The notes: generated by a model not told the origin, from the sequence alone. Numbered from the stretch's first letter, positions 1 through 8,201 are shown. The stretch: 64,000 bases of DNA from Gordonia alkaliphila (GCF_023017165.1 NZ_JALKBW010000001.1:806001-870000); one strand, 5' to 3'. Program-made: numbers and translations.

Positions 1-289
1 CGATCTCGGCGCTGGCGAACTCGTAGTGCGCGGCCCCGGCGCCTTTGCGGCTGCGCACCCGGATCGGGCGGCGGGCGCCGGCGAAGCGTTCGCGGACCGC
101 GGGCAGGGCCAGGACGTCGTCGACGTACCGCTGCACCGCGGCCACCGAACCGAAGCGGGCTTCGGCGCGCAACGTCAGGGTGGCGCCGGCCACCTGCACG
201 GTGTGCGCGCGGCCGCCCGGCCGGTCTACGAGCGCGAAGATCAGGCGTTCGGTCTCGTAGAAGCGGGCGCGACGGCTGTCGCGGGTCAT
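1..289 (-). CDS. TIGR04338-type putative metallohydrolase, 3' end missing
   Basis: The reading frame starts with ATG at 289 on the minus strand and runs off the window edge, giving about 96 residues with no stop. The N-terminus (MTRDSRRARFYETE, then an ARFGSVAAVQRYVD stretch) resembles from memory the small actinobacterial family modelled as TIGR04338, a putative metallohydrolase. The zinc-binding part of that family would lie beyond the edge, so the catalytic motif cannot be checked. Its ATG overlaps the TGA of the DUF2786 gene by 4 bases (ATGA), so the two are probably translationally coupled. Assignment is moderate; the substrate is unknown. Confidence 0.6.
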   Translation of the reverse strand, partial: MTRDSRRARFYETERLIFALVDRPGGRAHTVQVAGATLTLRAEARFGSVAAVQRYVDDVLALPAVRERFAGARRPIRVRSRKGAGAAHYEFASAEI

Positions 290-1125
290 GGCTCCAGTGC
301 GCCGCGCGGCGCCCCGAACTCCCGGTCGGCGCCGATCTTGGCACGACGACCGGCGTGGTCCCCGGCCCGCCGGGCCGCCGACGAATAGCCCGCGGTGGCG
401 CGGCTCGGCCGCCAACTGCCGCGGGCGGTGGATTCGCGGCGGTGGAAGTCGGTCACCTCCAGCTCCTTGTTGCGCAGCGCGACGGCGGTGGACGTCGACG
501 TCGAACCGGCGCTGCCCGCGTCCGCTTCGGCGCGCACGGCCTCGTCGCGCTGCTGATCGCGCGCCTCGAGCAGGCGGGCGCCGATGCGTTCGGCGAAGGC
601 AGACTGGAAGTTCAGGCGCGCCGTGATCGGCGAGAGCGCCTTCTCCTCCACCACCCGGCGTCGCCACGGCCCGTAGTCGCGGGTCACCACCTGCTGCGCG
701 GTCTCCTGCTTGTAGGCGCCCGACTTCAGGTAGGCGTCGCTGGCGGCCACCATCTGCACCACCAGGGAGGCGTACAGGGTCTCCACGGCGTCGATGTCGG
801 CCTCGTAGCCGTAGGCGATCACGTAGGTCGAGTTCGACGCCACGTCGCAGGTCAGATCGTTGGCGCGGCCGATGTGGACGAACAGCTGCACGTAGGTGCG
901 CAGGCCACGCTTGCCCGCGGTGCCGATGACTATCTGCCGACTCAGCGGGGTCTGCCGTTTCCGCAGGGCCGGGTCGTGGTCGCGGGCCACCGCCAGGTCG
1001 ATCGACGACGCCGTGGCCAACCGTTGCGCCGCGGCGAGGAAGGCCTGCGCCTCGTGCTCGTTGTCGGTGCCCTCGGCCTGCCGGAGCAGCCCGCCGATCC
1101 GGGTCAGGAGCTTGTCGTCGCGCAT
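286..1125 (-). CDS. DUF2786 domain protein
   Basis: A 279-residue protein. Residues 1 to 45 (KLLTRIGGLLRQAEGTDNEH, then AQAFLAAAQRLA) match the short DUF2786 helical motif. The remainder is helical and charged, ending in an Arg- and Ala-rich tail that looks disordered. The function of DUF2786 proteins is not known. The gene is probably transcribed without a leader: TACCCT lies at 1137 to 1132, six bases before the ATG, and no Shine-Dalgarno sequence is seen. It overlaps the next gene by ATGA, and such pairing with TIGR04338 genes suggests a shared role, but this is inference. It might act on nucleic acids or peptides; nothing in the sequence decides this. Confidence 0.7.
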   Translation of the reverse strand: MRDDKLLTRIGGLLRQAEGTDNEHEAQAFLAAAQRLATASSIDLAVARDHDPALRKRQTPLSRQIVIGTAGKRGLRTYVQLFVHIGRANDLTCDVASNSTYVIAYGYEADIDAVETLYASLVVQMVAASDAYLKSGAYKQETAQQVVTRDYGPWRRRVVEEKALSPITARLNFQSAFAERIGARLLEARDQQRDEAVRAEADAGSAGSTSTSTAVALRNKELEVTDFHRRESTARGSWRPSRATAGYSSAARRAGDHAGRRAKIGADREFGAPRGALEP

Positions 1126-1213
1126 GAGGCAAGGGTAGTCACCGTCCGTGACACCGCCCGTTCCCGCTGTCCACAGGCCTGCTTCCGCGAGCGGAGCTGT
1201 CCACAGACCGCAC

Positions 1214-2170
1214 TCACAACCCGAATCGGCGTTGCATCCGCGCTAGGGTCTGCGCCGAGGCGCGCAGGCCGGCGCGCTCGTCGTCGGACAGGGTGATCGG
1301 GAGTCGGCGCCCGGCACCGGCCGCGTCGACCACCGTGGGCAGCGACAGGCAGACATCGCTCAGTCCGACCTCGTCGTCGTCGATCAGCGAGGACACCGGC
1401 AGGACCCGGTGTTCGTCGTCGAGCAGCGCCTCCACGATGCGCACCGCGGCCAGCCCGATGGCGTAGTTGGTGGCGCCCTTGCCCTCGATGATGCGATACG
1501 CCGAGCCGACCACGTCGTCGCGGATCCGGTCGCGTGCGGCGGCATCGAGCGCCGGGCGGCCGGGCAGCGGGGTCCAGTCCAGCAGCGGCACCCCGCCGAT
1601 CGTGGCCGACGTCCAGAGCGGGATCTCGGTGTCGCCGTGTTCGCCGGCGATGTAGGCGTGCACATTCTGCACGGCCACGCCGCAGTGCTCCGACAGGAGG
1701 AAGCGCAGCCGCGAGGAGTCGAGCACGGTGCCGGAGCCGAACAGCTGACGCCGGGGCAGCCCGGTGAACCGGAGCGCCGCGTAGGTCACCACGTCCACCG
1801 GGTTGGTGACCATCACGTACCGGGCGTGCGGTGCCGCGTCGACGATCGGCGGTAGCGCCGTGCGGGTGAGCTCGATGGTGGCTTCGGCCAGTTCCAGCCG
1901 GGATTGGCCGGGCTTCTGCTTGGCCCCGGCGGTGAAGACGACGACGTCGGCGTCCGCGCAGATCTGCGGGTCCGCCGAGCCGAGCACGGTGGCCCGCGGT
2001 ACGTATTCGAGGCCGTGCTGCAGATCAAGGACTTCGGCGGCCACTTTGCGCTCGTTGACGTCCATCAGCGCCACTGTCCGGGCGACGCCGCGGATCAGGA
2101 CCGCGTAGGCGATGGAGGTGCCGACGGCACCCGCTCCGACGATCGCGATCTTGGCGCCGACAGGTTCCAT
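1214..2170 (-). CDS. ldh: L-lactate dehydrogenase
   Basis: A 318-residue NAD-dependent L-lactate dehydrogenase interconverting pyruvate and lactate in the cytoplasm. The Rossmann motif GAGAVG is at 12 to 17. Gln85 in AGAKQKPGQSR (81 to 91) is the residue that selects lactate over malate, since malate dehydrogenases carry Arg there. Arg91 closes over the active site, VTNPVD is at 121 to 126, and the catalytic histidine sits in GEHGDTE (176 to 182). The length is normal for the family. TACCGT lies 8 bases before the ATG, consistent with a leaderless start. The gene stands alone, 46 bases downstream of the azlD stop. Malate dehydrogenase is excluded by the specificity residue. Confidence 0.93.
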   Translation of the reverse strand: MEPVGAKIAIVGAGAVGTSIAYAVLIRGVARTVALMDVNERKVAAEVLDLQHGLEYVPRATVLGSADPQICADADVVVFTAGAKQKPGQSRLELAEATIELTRTALPPIVDAAPHARYVMVTNPVDVVTYAALRFTGLPRRQLFGSGTVLDSSRLRFLLSEHCGVAVQNVHAYIAGEHGDTEIPLWTSATIGGVPLLDWTPLPGRPALDAAARDRIRDDVVGSAYRIIEGKGATNYAIGLAAVRIVEALLDDEHRVLPVSSLIDDDEVGLSDVCLSLPTVVDAAGAGRRLPITLSDDERAGLRASAQTLARMQRRFGL

Positions 2171-2216
2171 GCCTGCAGACGGTAGCGACCCCGCGGCCCG
2201 CGCGCAGGGTCGCCGC

Positions 2217-2546
2217 TCAGAACAGGTAGAGCAGGCCCACGTAGGTCAGGGTCCCCAGGCCCACGCTGAGCAGGGTCCGTCGACCACAGGTCAGGTGCAC
2301 CGCGACGGTCACCGCCACCGCGATCAGTACGGGCAGGACGCGGCCGTCGGCGTCGATCGAGGAGCGCAGGGTGGCGCCGGCCAGAATCGCCAGGATGCCG
2401 GCGGGCAGCGACGCAGCCATGGTGAGGACGAACCGCGACTGCCGCAGCGGCCGCAGCGCGGCGAACGGCAGGGCCCGGAGGGCGAAGGTGATCGCGAAGA
2501 CGGTGATCAGCACCGCGACGAGATAGCCGGGATCGGGCATCGACAT
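2217..2546 (-). CDS. azlD: AzlD-family branched-chain amino acid exporter subunit
   Basis: A 109-residue protein with four hydrophobic segments (LVAVLITVFAITFAL, LTMAASLPAGILAIL, VLPVLIAVAVTVAV, and a short C-terminal one), the normal size and layout for AzlD. AzlD works with AzlC in the inner membrane to export branched-chain amino acids or analogues; the true substrate here is unknown. The chosen ATG at 2546 forms an ATGA overlap with the azlC stop, which fixes the start better than the longer frame upstream. It is the downstream gene of a two-gene operon. Confidence 0.85.
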   Translation of the reverse strand: MSMPDPGYLVAVLITVFAITFALRALPFAALRPLRQSRFVLTMAASLPAGILAILAGATLRSSIDADGRVLPVLIAVAVTVAVHLTCGRRTLLSVGLGTLTYVGLLYLF

Positions 2547-3262
2547 CAGGTATCGGCGCCCTTCCGCTTCCAGGCGTAGCGCGCCATCAGCAGCCCGACG
2601 AAGACCAGCAGCGCGGTGAACAGCAGCGCGCCCGGGGTCAGGACCATGGCGAGCGCGAAGGAGAGCGCGGCCAGCAGCAGCACCGGCACCTGGGCGCGGG
2701 TGCGACACGCGTCCAGTGTCAGGGTGATGAACAGGGCGCAGAGGGCGAACTCGAGGCCCTCGATGGGGCCGGGCAGCAGCGAGCCCACGGCCACCCCGAG
2801 AAGGCCGCCGCCGACCCAGTAGACCTGCAGGGCCACCTGCGCGGCGAGGAGTCGACGGTGCGTCCACGTGCCCGGATGCGCGGCGGTGATGGCGAAGGCC
2901 TCGTCGGTGAGCGCGTACATCGAGTACAACCGCGCCCACCAGCCGCGGACCACGTGCAGCGGGAAGGAGAAGGCGTAGAAGACGTGCCGGAAGTTCACGA
3001 AGAAGGTGGTCACCGCGATGGTGGCGATCGGCGTCGTCGCCGCGATCAGACCCACCAGCAGCAGTTCCAGCGACCCGGCGTACGCCAGGAACGACAGTGC
3101 CGGGGCCAGCCACCACGCCAGGCCCTGCTGCACCACGAGCAGGCCGAAAGCCATGCCGAGCGGGATCATGCCGAGCCCGGCGGGAAGCGACAGCCGCAGT
3201 CCGGTCAACACTTCCGCGGAGGCGGCGCCGTCGTCTTTCTCGATCCGCCCGCCGTCGTCCAC
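2546..3262 (-). CDS. azlC: AzlC-family branched-chain amino acid permease
   Basis: About 238 residues with five or six membrane spans, including the family-typical block around FFVNFRHVFYAFSFP and the MYALTDEAFAI motif. AzlC is the large subunit of the AzlCD exporter. The frame stays open to 3397, but the upstream part is Arg- and Gly-rich and unlike any AzlC, so a GTG at 3262 (VDDGGRIEKDDG) is preferred because it gives a normal length. An AGG lies immediately before that GTG, which is too close to be a good ribosome site, so the exact start is uncertain. It overlaps azlD by 4 bases. Confidence 0.78.
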   Translation of the reverse strand: MDDGGRIEKDDGAASAEVLTGLRLSLPAGLGMIPLGMAFGLLVVQQGLAWWLAPALSFLAYAGSLELLLVGLIAATTPIATIAVTTFFVNFRHVFYAFSFPLHVVRGWWARLYSMYALTDEAFAITAAHPGTWTHRRLLAAQVALQVYWVGGGLLGVAVGSLLPGPIEGLEFALCALFITLTLDACRTRAQVPVLLLAALSFALAMVLTPGALLFTALLVFVGLLMARYAWKRKGADT

Positions 3263-3330
3263 CCTCCGATGATCACACGAACAGCCCCGTCGAACGAACC
3301 CACCGCTCCCCTCCGCTCCCCGCCCCGGCC

Positions 3331-3397
3331 GTGTCGCGACTCTGGTTACGCCTCGCGCGCGGAGCCCGGATGCGAGGCGCGAATAGGGTCGCGACAC
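3331..3397. repeat. Nested inverted repeat between azlC and rplA
   Basis: The outer arms GTGTCGCGAC (3331 to 3340) and GTCGCGACAC (3388 to 3397) are perfect 10-base complements. Inside them are a second 8-base pair, CGCCTCGC (3349 to 3356) and GCGAGGCG (3372 to 3379). The element lies in the otherwise empty gap between azlC and the rplA terminator. It could be a cruciform, a regulator site or a transcribed hairpin. No function is known. Confidence 0.5.
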
Positions 3398-3428
3398 GCC
3401 CGACCAGGGAGGGGCGGCGGCGGGATGA

Positions 3429-3461
3429 AACGGCCCGCCACTTCGCAGTGGCGGGGCCGTT
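3429..3461 (-). terminator. Terminator of the rplK-rplA unit
   Basis: A GC-rich hairpin 16 bases after the rplA stop: arms 3429 to 3442 and 3447 to 3461 pair over about 14 bases with one bulged base around a TCGC loop, and the minus strand then reads GTTTCATCC. This is a probable intrinsic terminator with a short U run, as is usual in actinobacteria. Confidence 0.7.
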
Positions 3462-3476
3462 CGGCTGGTACTGGGA

Positions 3477-4193
3477 TCAGGCCTGCGGCGCTTCGGTGAA
3501 GTTGCGCGAGACCGACGAGTCGACCTGGATGCCCGGGCCGGTGTTGCTCGAGATCGTCACCTTCTTGATGTAACGACCCTTGGCAGCGGACGGCTTCGCA
3601 CGCATGATCTCGTCGTACGCGGCGCCGTAGTTCTCGGCCAGCTGCTCGGCGCTGAACGACGCCTTGCCGATGACGAAGTGCAGGTTGGCTGCCTTGTCGA
3701 CGCGGAAGTTGATCTTGCCGCCCTTGATGTCGTTGACGGCCTTGGTCACGTCGGTGGTGACGGTGCCCGTCTTCGGGTTCGGCATCAGGCCGCGCGGTCC
3801 GAGGACACGCGCGATACGGCCGACCTTGGCCATCTGATCCGGGGTGGCGATCGCGGCGTCGAAATCGAGCCAGCCGCCCTGGATCTTCTCGATCAGGTCC
3901 TCGGCGCCCACTTCGTCGGCACCGGCGGCAGCGGCCTCAGTGGCCTTGTCGCCTGCGGCGAAGACGATGACACGCGCGGTCTTGCCGGTGCCGTTGGGCA
4001 GGTTGACGGTGCCGCGCACCATCTGATCGGCCTTACGGGGGTCGACGCCCAGGCGGACGGCCACCTCGATGGTCGAGTCGGTGTTCTTCGAGGAGGTCTC
4101 CTTCGCCAACCCGACGGCCTCCAGCGGGCTGTACAGGTTGTCGCGATCGACCTTCTCGGCGGCGGCCCGGTAGGCCTTGCTCTTCTTGCTCAT
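3477..4193 (-). CDS. rplA: 50S ribosomal protein L1
   Basis: A 238-residue L1 protein, which binds 23S rRNA at the mobile L1 stalk and takes part in release of E-site tRNA. The sequence begins [16 protein letters not shown] and has the family regions around [16 protein letters not shown] and [16 protein letters not shown], with full usual length. It is the last gene of the tRNA-Trp, secE, nusG, rplK, rplA series, 126 bases after rplK, and is followed by a hairpin terminator. In other bacteria L1 represses its own rplKA message; a 7-base inverted repeat in the rplK-rplA gap is noted separately. Confidence 0.98.
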   Translation of the reverse strand: MSKKSKAYRAAAEKVDRDNLYSPLEAVGLAKETSSKNTDSTIEVAVRLGVDPRKADQMVRGTVNLPNGTGKTARVIVFAAGDKATEAAAAGADEVGAEDLIEKIQGGWLDFDAAIATPDQMAKVGRIARVLGPRGLMPNPKTGTVTTDVTKAVNDIKGGKINFRVDKAANLHFVIGKASFSAEQLAENYGAAYDEIMRAKPSAAKGRYIKKVTISSNTGPGIQVDSSVSRNFTEAPQA

Positions 4194-4283
4194 GTGCTCT
4201 GTTCCTTCTTCAAGATCCGCTGTCGGATCTCAAGTGAGTGGTTAGTGGGCCGAGCGCGGCCCTCCCACGGGTGGTTTTCGACA

Positions 4284-4301
4284 AGCTCGAACGATCGAGC
4301 T
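4284..4301. repeat. Inverted repeat in the rplK-rplA spacer
   Basis: AGCTCGA (4284 to 4290) and TCGAGCT (4295 to 4301) form a 7-base hairpin with an ACGA loop, preceded by TTTTCGACA. It lies in the 126-base rplK-rplA gap, which is long for this operon. It may be a degenerate intergenic repeat or a site for L1-mediated control; neither is proven. Confidence 0.4.
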
Positions 4302-4319
4302 CACCGTCTCCGGGCTGAA

Positions 4320-4754
4320 TCAGCCTTCGACGGTGATGCCCATCGAGCGCGCGGTGCCGGCGATGATCTTCGCGGCGGCGTCGATGTCGTTGGCGTTCAG
4401 GTCCTCGGCCTTGGTCTTGGCGATTTCCTTGACCTGGTCCATGCTGACCTTGCCGACCTTGTTGATATGCGGCTCGCCGGAGCCCTTCTGCAGGCCTGCG
4501 GCCTTCAGCAGCAGCTTCGCGGCGGGAGGAGTCTTCAGCTTGAAATCGAACGAGCGGTCTTCGTACACGAAGATCTCGACCGGAATCACATTGCCACGCT
4601 GCGACTCGGTCGCCGCGTTGTAGGCCTTGCAGAACTCCATGATGTTCACGCCGTGCTGACCAAGCGCGGGACCCACGGGCGGCGCCGGGTTGGCCTGGCC
4701 CGCCTGGATCTGGAGCTTGATGATCCCGGCGATCTTCTTCTTCTTGGGAGGCAT
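4320..4754 (-). CDS. rplK: 50S ribosomal protein L11
   Basis: A 144-residue L11 protein of the GTPase-associated centre of the large subunit, contacting 23S rRNA and elongation factors and needed for RelA activation. The N-terminal domain carries [26 protein letters not shown] sequence with the Pro residues of the thiostrepton region, and the C-terminal RNA-binding domain contains [13 protein letters not shown]. Length is normal. It follows nusG by 78 bases and precedes rplA in the conserved order. Confidence 0.98.
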
Positions 4755-4832
4755 CTCAGTTTGTCCTTTGTATCTTCACTCTCCGCGCACGCTGGATACG
4801 CGGAAGTCTCTATGGGTGGGGCGGCCCGGGGG

Positions 4833-5642
4833 CTACAGCTTCTCCACCTGGTTGAAGCCGAGCTCGACCGGGGTCTCGCGACCGAAGATCGAGACCAGCA
4901 CCTTGACCTTGCGCTGCTCGGTGTTGACCTCGCTGATCGACGCGGGCAGCGTCGCGAACGGGCCGTCCATGACGGTGACCGATTCGCCGACCTCGAAGTC
5001 GACCTCGACGAGGTTCGACGCGGCGGCAGCAGCGGCTTCCACGCTCTCGCCCACGGCGGCGGCGGCCTTGGCGGCAGCAGCCTTGCGGACCTCGGCGCGC
5101 GGCACCAGGAACTGCAGCACTTCCTTGATCGACAGGGAAGTCGGCGTGGTGTTGTTCATGCTCAGGAAGCCCGTCACGCCGGGGGTGTTGCGCACTGCGC
5201 CCCACGCCGCGTCGTTGAGTTCCATGCGCACCAGGATGTAGCCCGGCAGCACCTTGCGGTTGACCTTCTTCTGCTGGCCGTTCTTGATCTCGGTGACCTC
5301 TTCGGACGGCACGACGACCTCGAAGATGTAGTCGCCCACATCGAGGTTCTGCACGCGCGTCTCGAGGTTGGCCTTCACCTTGTTCTCGTAGCCGGCGTAG
5401 GAGTGGATCACGTACCAGTCGCCGGGCTGACGACGCAGCTCGCGCTTCTTGGCCTCGATCGGGTCCTCTTCGACCTCGTCGGCGACAGCCTCGTCGGTGA
5501 CGGCCTCATCGGCAACGGCTTCGTCGGCGGGGGCCTCGGGAGCGGCGGCGTCGATCGACGCCGACTCTGCGGCCTCGGCCGTAGCCTCCACCGCCGCGTC
5601 GCCGGTCTCCGGCGATTCGATCTCGTTCTCCGGGGTGCTCAT
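4833..5642 (-). CDS. nusG: Transcription termination/antitermination protein NusG
   Basis: A 269-residue NusG that binds RNA polymerase and links it to Rho and the ribosome. The first 80 or so residues are an acidic, Ala- and Glu-rich extension, typical of actinobacteria and absent from E. coli NusG. The NGN domain starts near [20 protein letters not shown], and the C-terminal KOW domain includes [18 protein letters not shown]. An Ala-rich insert ([14 protein letters not shown]) lies between NGN and KOW. It follows secE by 70 bases. Confidence 0.97.
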   Translation of the reverse strand: MSTPENEIESPETGDAAVEATAEAAESASIDAAAPEAPADEAVADEAVTDEAVADEVEEDPIEAKKRELRRQPGDWYVIHSYAGYENKVKANLETRVQNLDVGDYIFEVVVPSEEVTEIKNGQQKKVNRKVLPGYILVRMELNDAAWGAVRNTPGVTGFLSMNNTTPTSLSIKEVLQFLVPRAEVRKAAAAKAAAAVGESVEAAAAAASNLVEVDFEVGESVTVMDGPFATLPASISEVNTEQRKVKVLVSIFGRETPVELGFNQVEKL

Positions 5643-5712
5643 TCGCGCCCACGCTCCTTCATTGCCCGATGTGTTACTTCTCGTCGGCCGGCCTCACGAC
5701 CGGCCCGTTCCG

Positions 5713-6123
5713 TCAGCCGAAGACCAACAGCGTCAGCTTCGCGAACCCGATGTCCATGCCGAAGATCGCGGCGGTCACTGCCGCCACGAAGACCAGCACG
5801 CCGATGGAGTAGACGATCATCTCGCGCCGCGTGGGCCAGATGACCTTCTTCATCTCGGTCACGACCTGGCGCAGGAAGACCCAGATCCGCACGAACGGAT
5901 TGCGGCTGGCCGCGTTGGCGCCCTCTTCGTCGGTCGGGTCGACGACGCCGACCGTGCCCGGCTTCGAGTCGCCGGACGCCGTCCGACGCTCGCGCGCACG
6001 ACGCTTGCCCTGCGGCCGCATCTCGTCGGCCTCGATGACGTCGACGTCGATACCGGTGTCGGCGTCGTCGCCGGTCGTCAGCTCCGAATCATCATTCGGA
6101 GCCTTACGGTCGCGCTTGGCCAC
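5713..6123 (-). CDS. secE: Preprotein translocase subunit SecE
   Basis: A 136-residue SecE, part of the SecYEG channel in the cytoplasmic membrane. The charged N-terminal 75 residues are the long form found in actinobacteria. The conserved core FVRIWVFLRQVVTEMKKVIW is followed by TRREMIVYS and one membrane helix (IGVLVFVAAVTAAIFGM). The gene lies between tRNA-Trp and nusG, the standard order. Confidence 0.96.
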   Translation of the reverse strand: MAKRDRKAPNDDSELTTGDDADTGIDVDVIEADEMRPQGKRRARERRTASGDSKPGTVGVVDPTDEEGANAASRNPFVRIWVFLRQVVTEMKKVIWPTRREMIVYSIGVLVFVAAVTAAIFGMDIGFAKLTLLVFG

Positions 6124-6203
6124 CTATCCACCGATCCCTTCGTCTACCTCATCCCCCGGCCGGGGAACGGTCCCGGAACGCTGACGTTCCGGGACGTCGG
6201 GTG

Positions 6204-6276
<73 letters not shown>

Positions 6277-6278
6277 TT

Positions 6279-6298
6279 GAGTCGGCCGAGACCGACTC
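6279..6298. repeat. Small hairpin just before tRNA-Trp
   Basis: GAGTCGG (6279 to 6285) and CCGACTC (6292 to 6298) pair perfectly around a 6-base loop, two bases from the 5' end of tRNA-Trp. It may help define the 5' processing site of the precursor. Confidence 0.4.
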
Positions 6299-6372
6299 TG
6301 CTCGAGCCTTACAACACCAACGCGCCACCCTTCGGGTAGCGCGCAAGTCTGAAGTAAACCTTCGACTTTCCT

Positions 6373-6402
6373 AGTGTAGAGCACGCGACCCTGACAGCCC
6401 AA
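6373..6402 (-). promoter_or_regulatory. Candidate promoter for tRNA-Trp-secE-nusG
   Basis: On the minus strand TTGGGC (6402 to 6397) and TACACT (6378 to 6373) are separated by 18 bases, close to a housekeeping sigma promoter. It lies in the 171-base gap between hadAB and tRNA-Trp, so the translation genes probably have a start independent of hadAB. Confidence 0.45.
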
Positions 6403-6447
6403 ACCGGTGGGTGTCCGCGCCGACACTGCTCTCCCGTCGCGCTGTAT

Positions 6448-7509
6448 TCAGTTGAACTGCACGACGACGTTGGCACGACCGAAGATCTTGCGACCGTCCT
6501 GCTTGGCGGTCAGCGCGATGGTGCCGCGCCGCGTCTGCGGGTCCAGCGACTTCACTTTACCGGTGAAGTCGACCTTGGCGCTGGCGTCGGCCGGCACGTA
6601 GACCGGGCTGGTGAAGCGCACGTTGTACTCGCAGAAGGCCGCCGGGTCGCCGACGAACTCCGAGACGTACGTGGCGCCCAGGCCCATGGTCTGCATGCCG
6701 TGCGCCACCACCCCGTCCATCCCGTCGGCCGCGGCGATGACGTGGTCGGAGAAGTGGATGGGGTTCGGGTCGCCCGCGACGCCGGCGTAGTTGCTCAGGT
6801 TGCCGCGGGTGAGTTCGAAGGTCTTCGGCGGCAGTTCCTGGCCGACGGTCAGGGTGTCGAAGTCGACGGCGGCGTAGGCGCCGGGACGCTCGGTCGGGTC
6901 GGCCTGGTTCTGCTGCGCCTCGCGGTGCACCGTCTTGCCCGGGTCGCCGACGGCGTCGACCTTCATCATCACGTGGTCGAGCGAGTCGGCGAGCTCCTCG
7001 GGCACCTTCATGCCGGGCCGGGCCGCGATCGACGTGTAGGTGGTCATCACCGGCTCGTCGTGCTGGTTCCAGATGATGTTCTTGGTGACCAGCAGGTCGA
7101 TGGCTTCGGGGCTGCTGATGTGCCGGAACGACTCCAGGGAGACGTCGCAGATCAGCTGGTCGCCGACCTTCATCGGCTGGTGGTACACCAGACGCTGATC
7201 GGTCTGCATGATCTGCCACAGGTCGTAGCCGGTGACCACTTCGTCGAACAGCTTGGCCTGCGCGGTGATGCCGAGCACCGAGACGAAGGTGGGGTGCGCG
7301 ACGAGGCCGTCGTGGCCGTACTCCGCGGCGCCGGCTTCGCTCCAGTGCGTCGGATGGGCGTCCTGCACGGCGCGGGCGTGCTTGCGCACCTCTTCGCGAC
7401 CGACCTCGTAGTAGTCGTCGACGGTGTAGTGGTGGCCGACGACCGACGCCGTGTGCTCGGCGATCTGCTCGACGGTCAGGTCGGGCTTGTCGTTCTGCTG
7501 CATCATCAT
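6448..7509 (-). CDS. Fused (3R)-hydroxyacyl-ACP dehydratase HadA/HadB
   Basis: A 353-residue protein joining two hot-dog subunits that are separate in Mycobacterium. The dehydratase acts in FAS-II, removing water from 3-hydroxyacyl-ACP during mycolic acid chain extension. Residues 1 to about 190 are HadA-like, lacking the catalytic pair. From about 215 the HadB half carries GDPNPIHFSD (246 to 255) with the catalytic Asp and His, and GVVAHGMQTMG after it. The start is the first of three consecutive ATG codons at 7509, six to seven bases after GGAGGG. No hadC-like gene follows; the next gene is tRNA-Trp. A 16-base hairpin separates it from rpmG. Confidence 0.93.
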   Translation of the reverse strand: MMMQQNDKPDLTVEQIAEHTASVVGHHYTVDDYYEVGREEVRKHARAVQDAHPTHWSEAGAAEYGHDGLVAHPTFVSVLGITAQAKLFDEVVTGYDLWQIMQTDQRLVYHQPMKVGDQLICDVSLESFRHISSPEAIDLLVTKNIIWNQHDEPVMTTYTSIAARPGMKVPEELADSLDHVMMKVDAVGDPGKTVHREAQQNQADPTERPGAYAAVDFDTLTVGQELPPKTFELTRGNLSNYAGVAGDPNPIHFSDHVIAAADGMDGVVAHGMQTMGLGATYVSEFVGDPAAFCEYNVRFTSPVYVPADASAKVDFTGKVKSLDPQTRRGTIALTAKQDGRKIFGRANVVVQFN

Positions 7510-7581
7510 GGTTTTCTCCCTCCGCGCGCGGCGGTGAATCTTCGGCCGATTCTGCGCCGATCCGCGCAGACCAACCAAATC

Positions 7582-7616
7582 GAGCGGGCCACCTCACACT
7601 GTGAGGTGGCCCGCTC
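7582..7616 (-). terminator. 16-base perfect hairpin between rpmG and hadAB
   Basis: GAGCGGGCCACCTCAC (7582 to 7597) and its exact complement (7601 to 7616) flank a 3-base loop, 20 bases after the rpmG stop. The minus strand then reads GATTTGGTTGG, a poor U tract, so it may terminate only part of the rpmG transcripts or protect the 3' end while hadAB is transcribed. Confidence 0.65.
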
Positions 7617-7636
7617 GCTTGAAGCTTTTCGAACGC

Positions 7637-7804
7637 TTAGCGCGATTCCTTGTGAGCCTGGTGGGTTCCGCAGTTGGGGCAGAACTTCTTGAGCTCCAGG
7701 CGATCGGGGTCGTTGCGCCGGTTCTTCTTGGTGATGTAGTTGCGGTGCTTGCACACCTCGCAGGCCAAGGTGATCTTCGGCCGCACGTCAGTTGAGGAAG
7801 CCAT
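7637..7804 (-). CDS. rpmG: 50S ribosomal protein L33
   Basis: A 55-residue L33 of the zinc-binding type, with Cys15, Cys18, Cys42 and Cys45 (CEVC and CPNC) forming the ribbon. It is a small protein of the large subunit near the E site. The ATG at 7804 is preceded by AAGGAA. The place after tRNA-Thr and tRNA-Met matches rpmG2 of Mycobacterium. Presence of all four cysteines means it depends on zinc; a cysteine-free paralogue elsewhere in the genome would be expected if the organism adapts to zinc limitation. Confidence 0.96.
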   Translation of the reverse strand: MASSTDVRPKITLACEVCKHRNYITKKNRRNDPDRLELKKFCPNCGTHQAHKESR

Positions 7805-7892
7805 TTCCTTGCCTTCTTTCGCGTCTTACTTATCGTCTTCGGCGCCTGGCGTTCCCGCCGCGGGCGGGCTCGCGGTGAGCGGCCGAGTTGTG

Positions 7893-7966
7893 TAGCGGTG
7901 GGGGGACTCGATCCCCCGACCTCACGATTATGAGTCGTGCGCTCTAACCAGCTGAGCTACACCGCC
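7893..7966 (-). tRNA. metT: tRNA-Met (CAT anticodon)
   Basis: A 74-base cloverleaf: acceptor GGCGGTG/CACCGCT with one G-T pair, D stem GCTC/GAGC, anticodon stem CACGA/TCGTG around CTCATAA, T stem GGGGG/CCCCC. The 5' end pairs normally, unlike initiator tRNA. The CAT anticodon could also mark tRNA-Ile2, but the body and the thrT-metT-rpmG order fit elongator Met. Confidence 0.9.
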
Positions 7967-8008
7967 CTGTCAGATCGAACCACCCGTGCGGGTCGTCCTC
8001 ACCAAGCG

Positions 8009-8081
8009 AGCCCCCTGACGGAATCGAACCGTCGACCTTTTCCTTACCATGGAAACGCTCTGCCGACTGAGCTAAGGGGGC
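8009..8081 (-). tRNA. thrT: tRNA-Thr (GGT anticodon)
   Basis: A 73-base cloverleaf with acceptor GCCCCCT/AGGGGGC, D stem GCTC/GAGC, anticodon stem TTTCC/GGAAA around ATGGTAA (anticodon GGT), and T stem GACGG/CCGTC. Discriminator base T. It is the middle tRNA of the Tyr-Thr-Met series. Confidence 0.95.
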
Positions 8082-8201
8082 GTTTTCCGCTCCGCTCCGG
8101 TTTCCCGGAGTGGCGCAGAAGCCTTCACGAGATTACACACACCGCCTTTGGAAGACCAAAACCGCTGGTCAGAACCGAATTCCGTGTTCATATTCTCGTA
8201 G

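Noticed and set aside
3678..5843. A 721-residue open frame on the plus strand opposite rplA, rplK and nusG
   Set aside because: It lies antisense to three certain genes, and its His-, Asp- and Leu-rich composition is what the third-position GC bias produces on the opposite strand.
7893..7966. tRNA-Ile2 (CAT, lysidine)
   Set aside because: The body and the thrT-metT-rpmG order match elongator Met; only the anticodon is shared.
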